Below are positions 14,618 to 21,388 of a stretch of 26,625 nucleotides of DNA, one piece after another. Position 1 is the first letter of the stretch, and each line of letters starts with the position of its first letter. The position numbers and the translations under genes are program-made. The notes below the pieces were generated by a model, which searched no databases, was not told where the DNA came from, and saw only the letters and a program-made list of their open reading frames with translations. This DNA comes from HK-STAS-PATE-34 sp031973435 (lineage in GTDB: Bacteria; Patescibacteriota; Minisyncoccia; Phycocordibacterales; UBA9973): positions 1-26,625 of the forward strand of contig DALYDA010000009.1 in assembly GCA_031973435.1 (NCBI GenBank), in the 5' to 3' direction.

Positions 14618-14646
14618 AGGGCCTTGCCATGCGAGGTCCTTTTATT
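14618..14646 (+). terminator. Terminator after the 193-residue unknown
   Basis: A nine-pair stem with two G-T pairs (14618-14626 with 14632-14640), a five-base loop CCATG and a T-rich tail. Confidence 0.65.
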
Positions 14647-14741
14647 TACACCAAATCACTTGTGTTTTCCAAGACCCAGACTATTTTTGCTCTAAGTTCG
14701 TTAGCTGTGGCATTGTCTTTAGTAAATCTGTATCGTAGTGC

Positions 14742-14747
14742 TATAAT
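14742..14747 (+). promoter_or_regulatory. Consensus -10 placed for a leaderless transcript
   Basis: TATAAT ends six bases before the ATG at 14754, so the first transcribed base would be at or next to the A of the start codon. The -35 is weak. Confidence 0.55.
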
Positions 14748-14753
14748 TTACCT

Positions 14754-15227
14754 ATGGAAGAAAAACTCAGTAAAACTGTTCACCACGTACTATCTTATTC
14801 TTATACATCATTCTTTTTTGGCCTTATTTTTGGCCTTATTTTGGACTTTTTCTTAAAAATAAGGATTTTTACAGATCCAAATGTTGGTTCACTTGGACTA
14901 CTTTTTATACTGCTGGGAAGTTTGCTTGCACTGTGGGCACAAAAAACATCTAGGGTGACTGAGACGGTCAGACATAATGGGGAACACACAGCAGAAGATT
15001 TCAAAAGGGGACCATACAGATACACGAGGAGTCCTACACATATAGGCCTAACACTACTTTCTTTGGGGGTTGGTATCATCATGAACTCAGCACTTTTGGT
15101 GTTCACTAGTTTTTTGGCATCCATGATTTCACATACATTTTTCTTGGGGGCACAAGATAAAATTCTAGAAGAAAAATACGGAGAGCCGTACAAAGAATAT
15201 AAAAAGTCTGTATCTAGGTGGTTCTAA
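14754..15227 (+). CDS. Isoprenylcysteine methyltransferase-like membrane protein
   Basis: The protein has 157 residues with membrane segments at about 16-34, 44-62 and 98-130. The C-terminal part carries the signature of the ICMT/phospholipid methyltransferase family: FKRGPYRYTRSPTHIGLTLLSLG, then EEKYGEPYKEYKKSVSRWF, which together form the SAM pocket and lipid-facing site. Family members methylate small lipids or prenyl-cysteine, but the substrate cannot be read from sequence. It is followed after 3 bases by a HolA-like gene, so the two are co-transcribed. The start fits the leaderless promoter just upstream. Confidence 0.85.
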   Translation: MEEKLSKTVHHVLSYSYTSFFFGLIFGLILDFFLKIRIFTDPNVGSLGLLFILLGSLLALWAQKTSRVTETVRHNGEHTAEDFKRGPYRYTRSPTHIGLTLLSLGVGIIMNSALLVFTSFLASMISHTFFLGAQDKILEEKYGEPYKEYKKSVSRWF

Positions 15228-15230
15228 TAT

Positions 15231-15941
15231 ATGATCACGATATTTTCTGGAGAAGACTACTTAAAAAGAAAAGAAGCGTACAAATCTTACCTTGATCAAA
15301 TCAAAGAAAAGGGTGAGGTTTCTTTTGTTGCATGTGAAGAGGAAGAGAGCATACAAGATGCTATAGAAAGATTTGCCGACGGCGGAGGGATGTTTTTCGA
15401 AGAGGTTTGTGTCGTCGTTTATGATGGGCTTTCGATTGCAAAAGTGAAAACAAAAGTTTTTGAATCTATAGAAAAATTGAAATCAAGCCAGGCAGAGTAC
15501 ATTTTTATTGAGAACAACTCTCTCACAAAAGAGGAAAATAAATTTTTTAAAGAAAATAACATAGAAGTCTTTGAATATAAGCTAACTGAAAAAAAGGAAT
15601 TCAACTCATTTTCTCTCACAGACGCGATCTTGGAGAAAGATAAAAAAAAGATTTGGATTGAGATGAACAAGATTAAAGAAAGGGGAGAGGCAGCAGAAGC
15701 AACGCACGGACTCGTCTGGTGGCAGATAAAGTCACTCCTCTCAGTATCTCTCGGGCTTTCTCAAGAAGAAATGGGAATGAAGGACTATCCGTATAAAAAG
15801 ACAAAAAGAGCCTTGTCTCATTTCAAAAAAGAAGAGCTCATTACACTTTCAAGAGATTTTGTTGTACTACCAGTTGTTGCAAGAAGAAAAAGCGCCATGC
15901 TCTATGAAGAGATGGAGTCATTTTTCCTAAAAAACTTTTAG
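15231..15941 (+). CDS. DNA polymerase III delta-subunit-like protein (HolA-like)
   Basis: At 236 residues this is shorter than E. coli HolA (about 340). It begins MITIFSGEDYLKRKEAYKSYL, like the delta N-terminus (short strand, then GED and a basic helix). The C-terminal half is helical with VWWQIKSLLSVSLGLSQEEMG and YPYKKTKRALSHFKKEEL, resembling the delta collar domain. Delta opens the beta clamp during loading. The shortened middle suggests a reduced clamp-loader subunit, typical of small genomes. It converges with yibE/F, whose stop is two bases away, with no obvious terminator between them. Confidence 0.6.
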   Translation: MITIFSGEDYLKRKEAYKSYLDQIKEKGEVSFVACEEEESIQDAIERFADGGGMFFEEVCVVVYDGLSIAKVKTKVFESIEKLKSSQAEYIFIENNSLTKEENKFFKENNIEVFEYKLTEKKEFNSFSLTDAILEKDKKKIWIEMNKIKERGEAAEATHGLVWWQIKSLLSVSLGLSQEEMGMKDYPYKKTKRALSHFKKEELITLSRDFVVLPVVARRKSAMLYEEMESFFLKNF

Positions 15942-15942
15942 A

Positions 15943-17097
15943 CTAGTGGCTGTGGGAGTGAGAATGTGAATGCGAATGGGTGTAACCATCTCGCTTTTTT
16001 ATTTTTCCAACAAGCATCATTGTAGATATGTATGTTGTTGCGGGAACTGCGAGGATCACGCCAATGGACCCGATAACTATTCGCACTATTTCAGTTGCAA
16101 ATATTTCTTGGTTCAAAAGTGCACCAAGTGGCAAATCTGTAGATGAGTATATGAGAAGAAGTAGTGGAAGTGCTGCTCCAACATATGCTATTGCAAGTGT
16201 GTCTACAAGTGCTCCAATGTGCTCTCTTCCCATGCGTATTACTCTTTTGTAAACTTCTTTTTTTGAAAGGTCTGGATTTGCTAGGTGTATCTCTTCAACA
16301 GCGATAGCTTGTGAGATAGATGCATCGTATAGAGTTCCCAAAAGTCCTATGAGAATTCCTCCAAGAAGGAGTCCAGTTGCATCTAGTGCTCCTTTTGTGT
16401 TTATCGCTAGGTAGACACTTTCATCTTCAGAGAATCCTGTCAGTGCAGTTGTTTTTACTGCTATTATCGCAAGTATTCCTGTAACTATGATAGTTCCTAT
16501 CATGCCGATAACTGCAGTCGTTGTTGTTCTATTGAAGCCATGTGTCACATACGAACCAATAACAATGATTACAGAAGATACAAGGATTGAAACAATCACA
16601 GGATTGTAACCCTTTATCAAAAGAGGAAGTAGAACAAAAAATATGATAACCAAACTCCCCGCCAAAGACAGAATCCCTCTTCCTCCTTGTATTCCTCCGA
16701 AAAACACAGTGATGAGGATAAACAAACCGATCAATATCAGTAGAACGGGTAATCTGTAGTGGTCAGATACCGCAAAAAGTTCTCTTCCATCGCTAGTGTT
16801 TGTGTGTGAGAGAATAAACTTATCTCCGACTTCTAGCACGCTGTAGTCATTGTCGAATATAACAATTTTTCCTTTGTTTTCTCCAGAAACAATTTTTACT
16901 TCTAGTGTCTGGACTACTACAGGAGTGTCACTTATGGCGAGAAACTTTTCTTTTACACTCAAGATGTCTACTACAACAGCTTTTTCTAGGGTGTGGCTGT
17001 CTGAGACAATCTCACTTTCTTGTGCAAGTGCGACAAAGTTGGGAGATAAAAATATGAAAAGAAAAAAACTAAATATTGTTAATATTTTTCTTTGCAT
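15943..17097 (-). CDS. YibE/F family membrane protein with His-rich tail
   Basis: The 384-residue protein has an N-terminal signal or anchor (1-24), an extracytoplasmic beta-rich part (about 25-115) and about seven membrane segments. Conserved YibE/F features are GGIQGGRGILSLAGS, YVTHGFNRTTTTAVIGM, GALDATGLLLGGILIGLLGTLYDASISQA, and MGREHIGALVDTLAIAYVGAALP. The family is a presumed transporter of unknown substrate. The C-terminus is an alternating His-Ser run after KKRDGYT, a likely cytosolic metal-binding tail. Its start overlaps the end of dsbB by 29 bases, and it closes the fur-trx-dsbB operon. That context supports metal or envelope-redox homeostasis. Confidence 0.88.
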   Translation of the reverse strand: MQRKILTIFSFFLFIFLSPNFVALAQESEIVSDSHTLEKAVVVDILSVKEKFLAISDTPVVVQTLEVKIVSGENKGKIVIFDNDYSVLEVGDKFILSHTNTSDGRELFAVSDHYRLPVLLILIGLFILITVFFGGIQGGRGILSLAGSLVIIFFVLLPLLIKGYNPVIVSILVSSVIIVIGSYVTHGFNRTTTTAVIGMIGTIIVTGILAIIAVKTTALTGFSEDESVYLAINTKGALDATGLLLGGILIGLLGTLYDASISQAIAVEEIHLANPDLSKKEVYKRVIRMGREHIGALVDTLAIAYVGAALPLLLLIYSSTDLPLGALLNQEIFATEIVRIVIGSIGVILAVPATTYISTMMLVGKIKKRDGYTHSHSHSHSHSH

Positions 17098-17608
17098 AAA
17101 ATGTACAAATAAGTAACGCTACGAAAGATAAGCACGCCATTAATGGGATAGTCATAAAACCAAATTCATAAACAAATCTTTGTGTGCAAGAAACTGTTGC
17201 GTCGCATGGGAGTGGAGATTCCCCAACATATGTGATGATGCTGTGGTATGTAGTTATAACGAGTCCTATGACAGATAGAACGATACTTAGATTAAGTAAG
17301 GTTGGTTTACTATTTGTCTTCCAGAAAAACATTAGGAAAATAACAAATTGAGGATATAGAAGTATTCGGGCGTACCAACAAAGTGAGCAAGGCGGGTATC
17401 CTATTATATTTGAATAAACTAATGAGAGTAACATTGAGCCGAACGAAACCAATAGTCCTATCCAGACAATATTTTTTGTAACAAGTACTTTTACTTTTTC
17501 ATGATAAGCACCCTTCGTTTCAATGGCGATGAGTACTACTAGCGCTAACAAGAAAAGTAGAAGGGAAGATACGGAAGCTAGTATATTTACAAAAGATACA
17601 AATTCCAT
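17069..17608 (-). CDS. dsbB: DsbB/BdbC-type disulfide bond formation protein
   Basis: This membrane oxidoreductase passes electrons from a thiol oxidase to quinone. The 179-residue protein has about four to five membrane segments. The first redox pair is CSLC (C74, C77) in GYPPCSLCWYARILLYPQ, and the second pair is C135 and C141 in PLPCDATVSC, in the extracytoplasmic loop. It follows the thioredoxin-like gene by 4 bases, the usual pairing of a thiol oxidase with its membrane reoxidant. The short, Gram-positive-like form fits BdbC. Symbol assigned by family only. Confidence 0.88.
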   Translation of the reverse strand: MEFVSFVNILASVSSLLLFLLALVVLIAIETKGAYHEKVKVLVTKNIVWIGLLVSFGSMLLSLVYSNIIGYPPCSLCWYARILLYPQFVIFLMFFWKTNSKPTLLNLSIVLSVIGLVITTYHSIITYVGESPLPCDATVSCTQRFVYEFGFMTIPLMACLSFVALLICTFYAKKNINNI

Positions 17609-17612
17609 AAAA

Positions 17613-17996
17613 TTATTCAGTTATAGGAAGAGGACAACTTGTCGCTGTTGATATTGCTTCTAATCCAATAACACCTACAACTTCATTTCCGTCGGCGAAT
17701 CTCCATGTTGGATAACCTTCTATTCCAAGTTCAGTACATTGAGGTGTTTGTGATCTTCCGTCTGCTGTTGAGCATTCCACATATGGGAGAAGCTTTGCTG
17801 ATGATCCAAACATCTTCTTCTGGTTTTGGCAGTTAGGACACCAAAAGGCTCCATAAAACTTCGCCCCGCTTTCTGCTACACAACTTGCAAAAGTGTCGTA
17901 TACTCCAGGCTGGTTGTCCTTCTTTGAGGCATAGATAAGTAGTCCGATAATCGCGATTATTACTAAGGCTATTATGAGTATTGTTTTCTTATTCAT
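17613..17996 (-). CDS. Membrane-anchored thioredoxin-like protein
   Basis: The 127-residue protein has an N-terminal membrane anchor (about 5-23) and then a compact thioredoxin fold on the outer face. The active site is FWCPNC (C53, C56), and a cis-Pro loop is present at GYPTW (P96). Extra Cys occur at C39, C75, C87 and near the C-terminus. The sequence FYGAFWCPNCQNQKKMFGSSAKLLPYVEC matches the thioredoxin-like domain often fused to or paired with VKOR/DsbB enzymes. I chose MNKKT, 2 bases after the fur stop. An ATG 18 bases further upstream would overlap fur. Its role is probably thiol oxidation of secreted proteins with DsbB. Confidence 0.85.
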   Translation of the reverse strand: MNKKTILIIALVIIAIIGLLIYASKKDNQPGVYDTFASCVAESGAKFYGAFWCPNCQNQKKMFGSSAKLLPYVECSTADGRSQTPQCTELGIEGYPTWRFADGNEVVGVIGLEAISTATSCPLPITE

Positions 17997-17998
17997 AT

Positions 17999-18421
17999 CT
18001 ATTTTATAGCACATTTTTTACATGTTCCAAAGAATTCAAGTTTGTGTTCAAAGAATCCTGAGAAATCTTTTGATAATTTGTTTACCCTCTCGGTGTATTT
18101 TTCTATGTCGCATATTTCTACTTCCTCAATCTTCTTGCAGCCAGTGCATACGATATGGTGGTGATGGTGATTGTGCTCATCTAGAAATTCAAAATAAGAC
18201 ATTTCTTTACCTATGTTTACTTCTGACACAACTCCAGACTTTTCCAATTCTAGAAGATTTCTGTATATGGTTGAAGTATTGATCCTAGAATTAGAAATTT
18301 TACTTTTAATGTCTTGAACTGAAAGAGGTGTTTTGTTTTTCATTAAAATATCCAGTATCTTCACTCGGGCATTCGTGATCCTTCTGCCCTTTAAAGTTAG
18401 TATGTCCTTTGGGTCTTTCAT
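17999..18421 (-). CDS. Fur-family metal-responsive repressor (Zur-like)
   Basis: The 140-residue protein has the Fur winged helix (RITNARVKILDILMKNKTPLSVQDIKSKI ... NTSTIYRNLLELEKSGVV). The metal-binding part holds an HNHHHHH run (83-89), a structural zinc site C92/C95 and C134/C137, and H126. Fur, Zur and PerR cannot be told apart by these residues alone. The divergent ZIP transporter and the paired palindromes between them favour a zinc- or manganese-sensing Zur-like role. It heads an operon with the thioredoxin, dsbB and yibE/F genes and probably represses itself. Confidence 0.92.
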   Translation of the reverse strand: MKDPKDILTLKGRRITNARVKILDILMKNKTPLSVQDIKSKISNSRINTSTIYRNLLELEKSGVVSEVNIGKEMSYFEFLDEHNHHHHHIVCTGCKKIEEVEICDIEKYTERVNKLSKDFSGFFEHKLEFFGTCKKCAIK

Positions 18422-18461
18422 ATATTTTATATTACACCCAATCTGTTAAAAGGGGAAGAGA

Positions 18462-18476
18462 TGCAAATTGTTTGCA
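18462..18476. promoter_or_regulatory. Fur/Zur-type operator 1
   Basis: TGCAAATTGTTTGCA is an imperfect palindrome with perfect six-base half-sites (TGCAAA/TTTGCA). It lies 41 bases upstream of the fur start codon and shares its pattern with operator 2. Confidence 0.75.
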
Positions 18477-18501
18477 AAAAGAAACTAGAGGTGATATATT
18501 A

Positions 18502-18529
18502 TTGCAAATGGTTTGCATATATGTATAAT
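18502..18529 (+). promoter_or_regulatory. Promoter of the ZIP gene, overlapped by operator 2
   Basis: TTGCAA (18502-18507), 16-base spacer, TATAAT (18524-18529). The predicted start is about 18535-18536, right at the ATG of the ZIP gene, so the transcript would be leaderless. Confidence 0.65.
18503..18517. promoter_or_regulatory. Fur/Zur-type operator 2
   Basis: TGCAAATGGTTTGCA has the same six-base half-sites as operator 1. Its start lies 41 bases away, close to four helical turns, so two dimers could sit on one face. It covers the -35 and spacer of the ZIP promoter, as expected for repression. Confidence 0.78.
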
Positions 18530-18535
18530 AAAGTA

Positions 18536-19192
18536 ATGACAAATTCATCAGCAAAAATTCACTCAGGGTTAATAATGGTTGGACTAGGTTTTCTGATAGT
18601 TCTTTCCTTGGGGTCATTTTTTCATGAAATAAATGAAGCTCGAGATTTCTCGACCATATTTTTATCTATAGTAATATTAGCTCTAGGAATATTTATTGCT
18701 CAGAAATTTGCAAAACATCTTGCTTGTGGGTGCGATCATACACACTCCACAGACAAAGTTTTTATTGGTTCTTTGGTAGCAGCGAGTTTCATCCATACAT
18801 TGTTTGATGGAGGAATATTTCATCTGACAATAAAGGAGGAGGGTATCATCTCTATTTTCTTGGTTGCCTTAACAATCATTCTTCACGAAATACTTCGTAT
18901 GTCTACGTTGATGAGTGTACTGTCTGACATGGGGTACAGCAAAAAATCTAGATGGGGGTATGTTTTTCTGGTTTCAGTGTCTGGTTTTGCTTTTGGTTTA
19001 GCACTTTCATTCTTACTGGATGGGAAAATCGAACAAATGGAGGGTGTTGCTCATTTAGTGATAGGATTTCTGTATTCCATAATCGCGACAGACATCTTTA
19101 TATTTACCAAGAATAGATATAAAATAAATTACTATCTCGTTACCCTGGGGGCAATTATAGGAATCCTTCTTGAAATAGTTCATTCTCACTAA
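18536..19192 (+). CDS. ZIP-family metal transporter
   Basis: This is an inner-membrane importer, probably for zinc or another divalent metal. The 218-residue protein has about seven to eight membrane segments. The ZIP metal-binding helices are recognisable as SFIHTLFDGG (H87, D91, G92; family HNxxDG) and TIILHEILR (H117, E118; family HExPHE). The loop CGCDHTH (64-70) lies where ZIP proteins carry their His-rich loop. I chose the ATG at 18536 because the -10 ends at 18529 and the operator covers 18503-18517. An in-frame ATG at 18461 would put operator and promoter inside the gene. Transcribed away from the Fur-family gene across the paired operators. Confidence 0.85.
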   Translation: MTNSSAKIHSGLIMVGLGFLIVLSLGSFFHEINEARDFSTIFLSIVILALGIFIAQKFAKHLACGCDHTHSTDKVFIGSLVAASFIHTLFDGGIFHLTIKEEGIISIFLVALTIILHEILRMSTLMSVLSDMGYSKKSRWGYVFLVSVSGFAFGLALSFLLDGKIEQMEGVAHLVIGFLYSIIATDIFIFTKNRYKINYYLVTLGAIIGILLEIVHSH

Positions 19193-19197
19193 GAAAG

Positions 19198-19223
19198 AAA
19201 ACCTGCAAAAATGCAGGTTTTTT
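19198..19223 (+). terminator. Terminator after the ZIP gene
   Basis: A 10-bp perfect stem (AAAACCTGCA, 19198-19207, with 19212-19221), an AAAA loop and a T-run. Confidence 0.9.
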
Positions 19224-19273
19224 CTTGCAAAAACCATGAAAAAGTGTTATTTTAATGTTCGTTAAGCAAATAT

Positions 19274-19355
19274 CCCTGCCCGCCATTGCCTACGCCTGCC
19301 TGCAAACGCCTACGCGTAGCACTGGCGGGCAGGGCTTCAGTCGTTGGCAGGCGGG
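19274..19355. repeat. GC-rich compound palindrome
   Basis: CCCTGCCCGCCA (19274-19285) is exactly complementary to 19323-19334. Inside lies CTACGCGTAG, itself a palindrome. CGCCTGCC (19293-19300) also pairs with 19346-19353, so alternative folds exist. CAGTCGTT followed by GGCAGGCGGG (19338-19355) is shared in part with the palindrome at 24400-24435. Confidence 0.8.
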
Positions 19356-19370
19356 ACCGCATAGAGATAC

Positions 19371-19607
19371 ATGTTTTACACATATGTTCTAAAAAGCGAA
19401 AAGGATGGCAACTTATATATTGGCTGGACCAATGATTTGAAGAATAGGCTAAAAGAACACAACAATGGAAATGTGTTATCAACAAAAAAGCGAAAACCTT
19501 TTCAAATCGTGTATTATGAAGCATGCAGAAGCAAAGAAAAGGCAATAAGAAGAGAAAAGTATTTGAAGAGTGGTTTTGGTAGAAAATTTTTGAAAGATAG
19601 AATATAA
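19371..19607 (+). CDS. Small GIY-YIG nuclease domain protein
   Basis: This 78-residue single-domain protein belongs to the GIY-YIG endonuclease superfamily (UPF0213/YhbQ-like group). It has YTYVLKS for the GIY strand, LYIGWTNDLKNRLKEHN with YIG and the catalytic Arg, and a C-terminal helix IRREKYLKSGFGRKFLKDRI carrying the conserved Glu. It ends five bases before tRNA-Lys and starts 15 bases after a GC-rich palindrome. A second, divergent copy sits in the same setting at 24450. Such genes may be mobile nucleases; the substrate is unknown. Confidence 0.9.
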   Translation: MFYTYVLKSEKDGNLYIGWTNDLKNRLKEHNNGNVLSTKKRKPFQIVYYEACRSKEKAIRREKYLKSGFGRKFLKDRI

Positions 19608-19612
19608 AATAT

Positions 19613-19688
19613 CCCCTCATAGCTCAGTTGGTAGAGCAGCTCCCTTTTAAGGAGATGGTCGTAGGTTCAACTCCTACTGAGGGGACCA
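19613..19688 (+). tRNA. tRNA-Lys (anticodon TTT)
   Basis: Cloverleaf: acceptor CCCCTCA (19613-19619) with TGAGGGG (19678-19684), D stem GCTC/GAGC, anticodon loop CTTTTAA, T arm GTAGG-TTCAACT-CCTAC, discriminator A and an encoded CCA (19686-19688). The first pair is C1-G72, and pair 27-43 is a G-A mismatch. It may be co-transcribed with trmH downstream. Confidence 0.93.
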
Positions 19689-19713
19689 TAAGTTTAAAGT
19701 TAAAAGTTTCAAG

Positions 19714-20190
19714 TTGAAAGAAAATTCTAAAATTCTAATTCTCGATGATATACGAAGCGCGGAAAACGTAGGCTCTATTTTTCGTACATCAGATGCGATA
19801 GGAATATCGAAAATATATTTACTCGGTATCACTCCAGACCCAATAGATCGTTTTGGTAGGAATCGCAAGGACATAGCAAAGTCTGCTCTTGGAGCAGAAA
19901 TCACAATCGGGTGGGAACACCGAAATGATAAAATAGAGCTCATAAAAGAACTGAAAGATTCCGGATACAAGATAGTTTCACTTGAACAAACCAAGGATTC
20001 TCTCGACTACAAAAAACTTTCTATAAACGAAAACATTGCGCTTGTTGTCGGAAACGAAGTAAATGGAGTGTCAAAAGAAATATTGGAACTATCTGACATA
20101 AAAATAGAGATCCCAATGCGAGGCGGCAAGGAATCTCTAAATGTTTCTGTTGCGACAGGAATAGCCCTATTTCGACTATTTGATATCTAG
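19714..20190 (+). CDS. TrmH/SpoU-family RNA 2'-O-methyltransferase
   Basis: The 158-residue SPOUT enzyme methylates a ribose in tRNA or rRNA using SAM. Conserved segments: LDDIRSAENVGSIFRTSDAIG (motif 1, catalytic Arg), VVGNEVNGVSKEIL (motif 2), and IEIPMRGGKESLNVSVATGIALF (motif 3), forming the trefoil knot. There is no N-terminal extension. The only sensible start is TTG at 19714, since no ATG or GTG fits between tRNA-Lys and motif 1. It begins 25 bases after the tRNA. Target site is not known. Its stop overlaps that of the small membrane protein on the other strand. Confidence 0.9.
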   Translation: MKENSKILILDDIRSAENVGSIFRTSDAIGISKIYLLGITPDPIDRFGRNRKDIAKSALGAEITIGWEHRNDKIELIKELKDSGYKIVSLEQTKDSLDYKKLSINENIALVVGNEVNGVSKEILELSDIKIEIPMRGGKESLNVSVATGIALFRLFDI

Positions 20191-20357
20191 TTTATCTGTA
20201 TTTCTCCAACTGGGGGAGACAGGAACGGCGCTTCATTCTTTTCAAATTCTTCTGGTCCGTCTAGGTATACCCAAATAAGCCAAATCCCGAAAAGTATCGC
20301 TATTATCCATACAAGAAAAGTCATATCACTCATGTCCGCTTTTGGTTTGTCTGCCAT
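20187..20357 (-). CDS. Small single-span membrane protein, 56 residues
   Basis: The product starts MADKPKADMSDMTFLVW. It has one strong membrane segment (about 13-32, ending IWLIWVYL) and a short acidic, Pro-rich tail. It begins 12 bases after the fpg stop on the same strand, so it is probably co-transcribed with fpg. Convergent overlap with the trmH-family stop is 3-4 bases. Function unknown; the hydrophobic span and clean reading frame make it credible despite its size. Confidence 0.65.
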   Translation of the reverse strand: MADKPKADMSDMTFLVWIIAILFGIWLIWVYLDGPEEFEKNEAPFLSPPVGEIQIN

Positions 20358-20369
20358 AAATATATTTTG

Positions 20370-21302
20370 TTATCTGAATAATTCTTGGTGCTCACTACAA
20401 AAGTGTGCACTTCTACCTTTTACTACCTCCCTCAGTATAACACCAGAACAATTTTTCTTTCTACATGCCTGTCCTTTTTTTCTATAAACATTATGCTTGT
20501 GATGGAAGGATCCAGGTTTCCCCTCAATATTTCTATAGTCACTCATAGAGTCTCCACCGAAATCCAGCCCTTTTTGGAGAACTATCTTCATGCTCTTATA
20601 TAGTAAAGACAATTCTTTTCGTGGAATTTTTCCAGTTATAGATTTGGGACTTATGTTTGAAGACCACAGCATCTCATCTGAATATATGTTCCCGATCCCA
20701 GCGATTGTGCCTTGATCAAGCAATGTGTGCTTTATTGCCCAATTCTTTTTAACCAAAAGAACTTTTTTGAACTTTTCGAAACTAAAATTTTTATCCAGTG
20801 GTTCGGGTCCGAGTCCTCCGAGTTCGATTTCGATATCCTTACCTTTTTGTATTAATGTAACCTTGGCAAACTTTCGTGAGTCAGACATCACAAGATGTTT
20901 CCCATCAGAGAGAGTAAATACCAGATGAACGAATCTGTTGTATGGATCTAGGAGGTGGGTATTTTCTTTTGTATCTTTTGGTTTCCAGGAGTTTGTCTTT
21001 TTTGAGTATTCGTATTTTCCATACATTAAGTGTCCTGTCATTTTCATATGGATGTGTATTGTGTCTCGAGATGAGAGTTCTATCAATATGTTTTTTGCTC
21101 TTCTTTTCGCGCTAACTATTTTTTTGCCTATAACACTCTTTTCAAACTCCCGGAAAAATTTTTCACTTTTTATTGTTTTTTCAAAATCTTTTCTCGCAAC
21201 TTTCTTTTTTGGCAGGTCGCTCCAAACAGCCATGATCCTTTTGCCAATCACATGTTTATTCAGCCCATTTACTGTTGTTTGTACTTCGGGAAGCTCTGGC
21301 AT
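20370..21302 (-). CDS. mutM: Formamidopyrimidine-DNA glycosylase (Fpg/MutM)
   Basis: This enzyme removes 8-oxoguanine and other oxidised purines and nicks the site by beta/delta elimination. The 310-residue protein starts MPELPEV, with catalytic P2 and E3, which fixes the start at 21302 rather than at an in-frame ATG 54 bases upstream. A Lys-rich RRAKNILIEL segment carries the conserved Lys. The H2TH region is LLDQGTIAGIGNIYSDEMLW. The C-terminal zinc finger reads CRKKNC ... HFCSEHQ, so the last ligand appears to be His instead of the usual Cys. A small membrane-protein gene follows. Confidence 0.95.
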   Translation of the reverse strand: MPELPEVQTTVNGLNKHVIGKRIMAVWSDLPKKKVARKDFEKTIKSEKFFREFEKSVIGKKIVSAKRRAKNILIELSSRDTIHIHMKMTGHLMYGKYEYSKKTNSWKPKDTKENTHLLDPYNRFVHLVFTLSDGKHLVMSDSRKFAKVTLIQKGKDIEIELGGLGPEPLDKNFSFEKFKKVLLVKKNWAIKHTLLDQGTIAGIGNIYSDEMLWSSNISPKSITGKIPRKELSLLYKSMKIVLQKGLDFGGDSMSDYRNIEGKPGSFHHKHNVYRKKGQACRKKNCSGVILREVVKGRSAHFCSEHQELFR

Positions 21303-21342
21303 ATAAGAATAGGGTATAGTCAATACTAAAAAGTAGCAAGTT

Positions 21343-21371
21343 TTGACATTTACCATTACACAGGGTATTCT
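21343..21371 (+). promoter_or_regulatory. Promoter of the 132-residue unknown
   Basis: TTGACA (21343-21348), 17-base spacer, TATTCT (21366-21371). The predicted start is about 10 bases before the ATG at 21389. Confidence 0.7.
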
Positions 21372-21388
21372 ACTTAAAATTTAAACAA

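Larger units (their letters stand above)
19268..19612 (+). mobile_element. Palindrome + GIY-YIG unit next to tRNA-Lys
   Basis: A candidate mini-element. AAATATCCC at 19268-19276 repeats at 19607-19615, the second copy including the first three bases of tRNA-Lys. The first copy runs into a GC-rich palindrome, and a GIY-YIG gene follows. The unit mirrors the one at tRNA-Arg (24383-24689). The boundaries are inferred. Confidence 0.5.

Noticed and set aside
18461..18535. Longer start for the ZIP transporter
   Set aside because: It would place both operators and the -10 inside the coding region.
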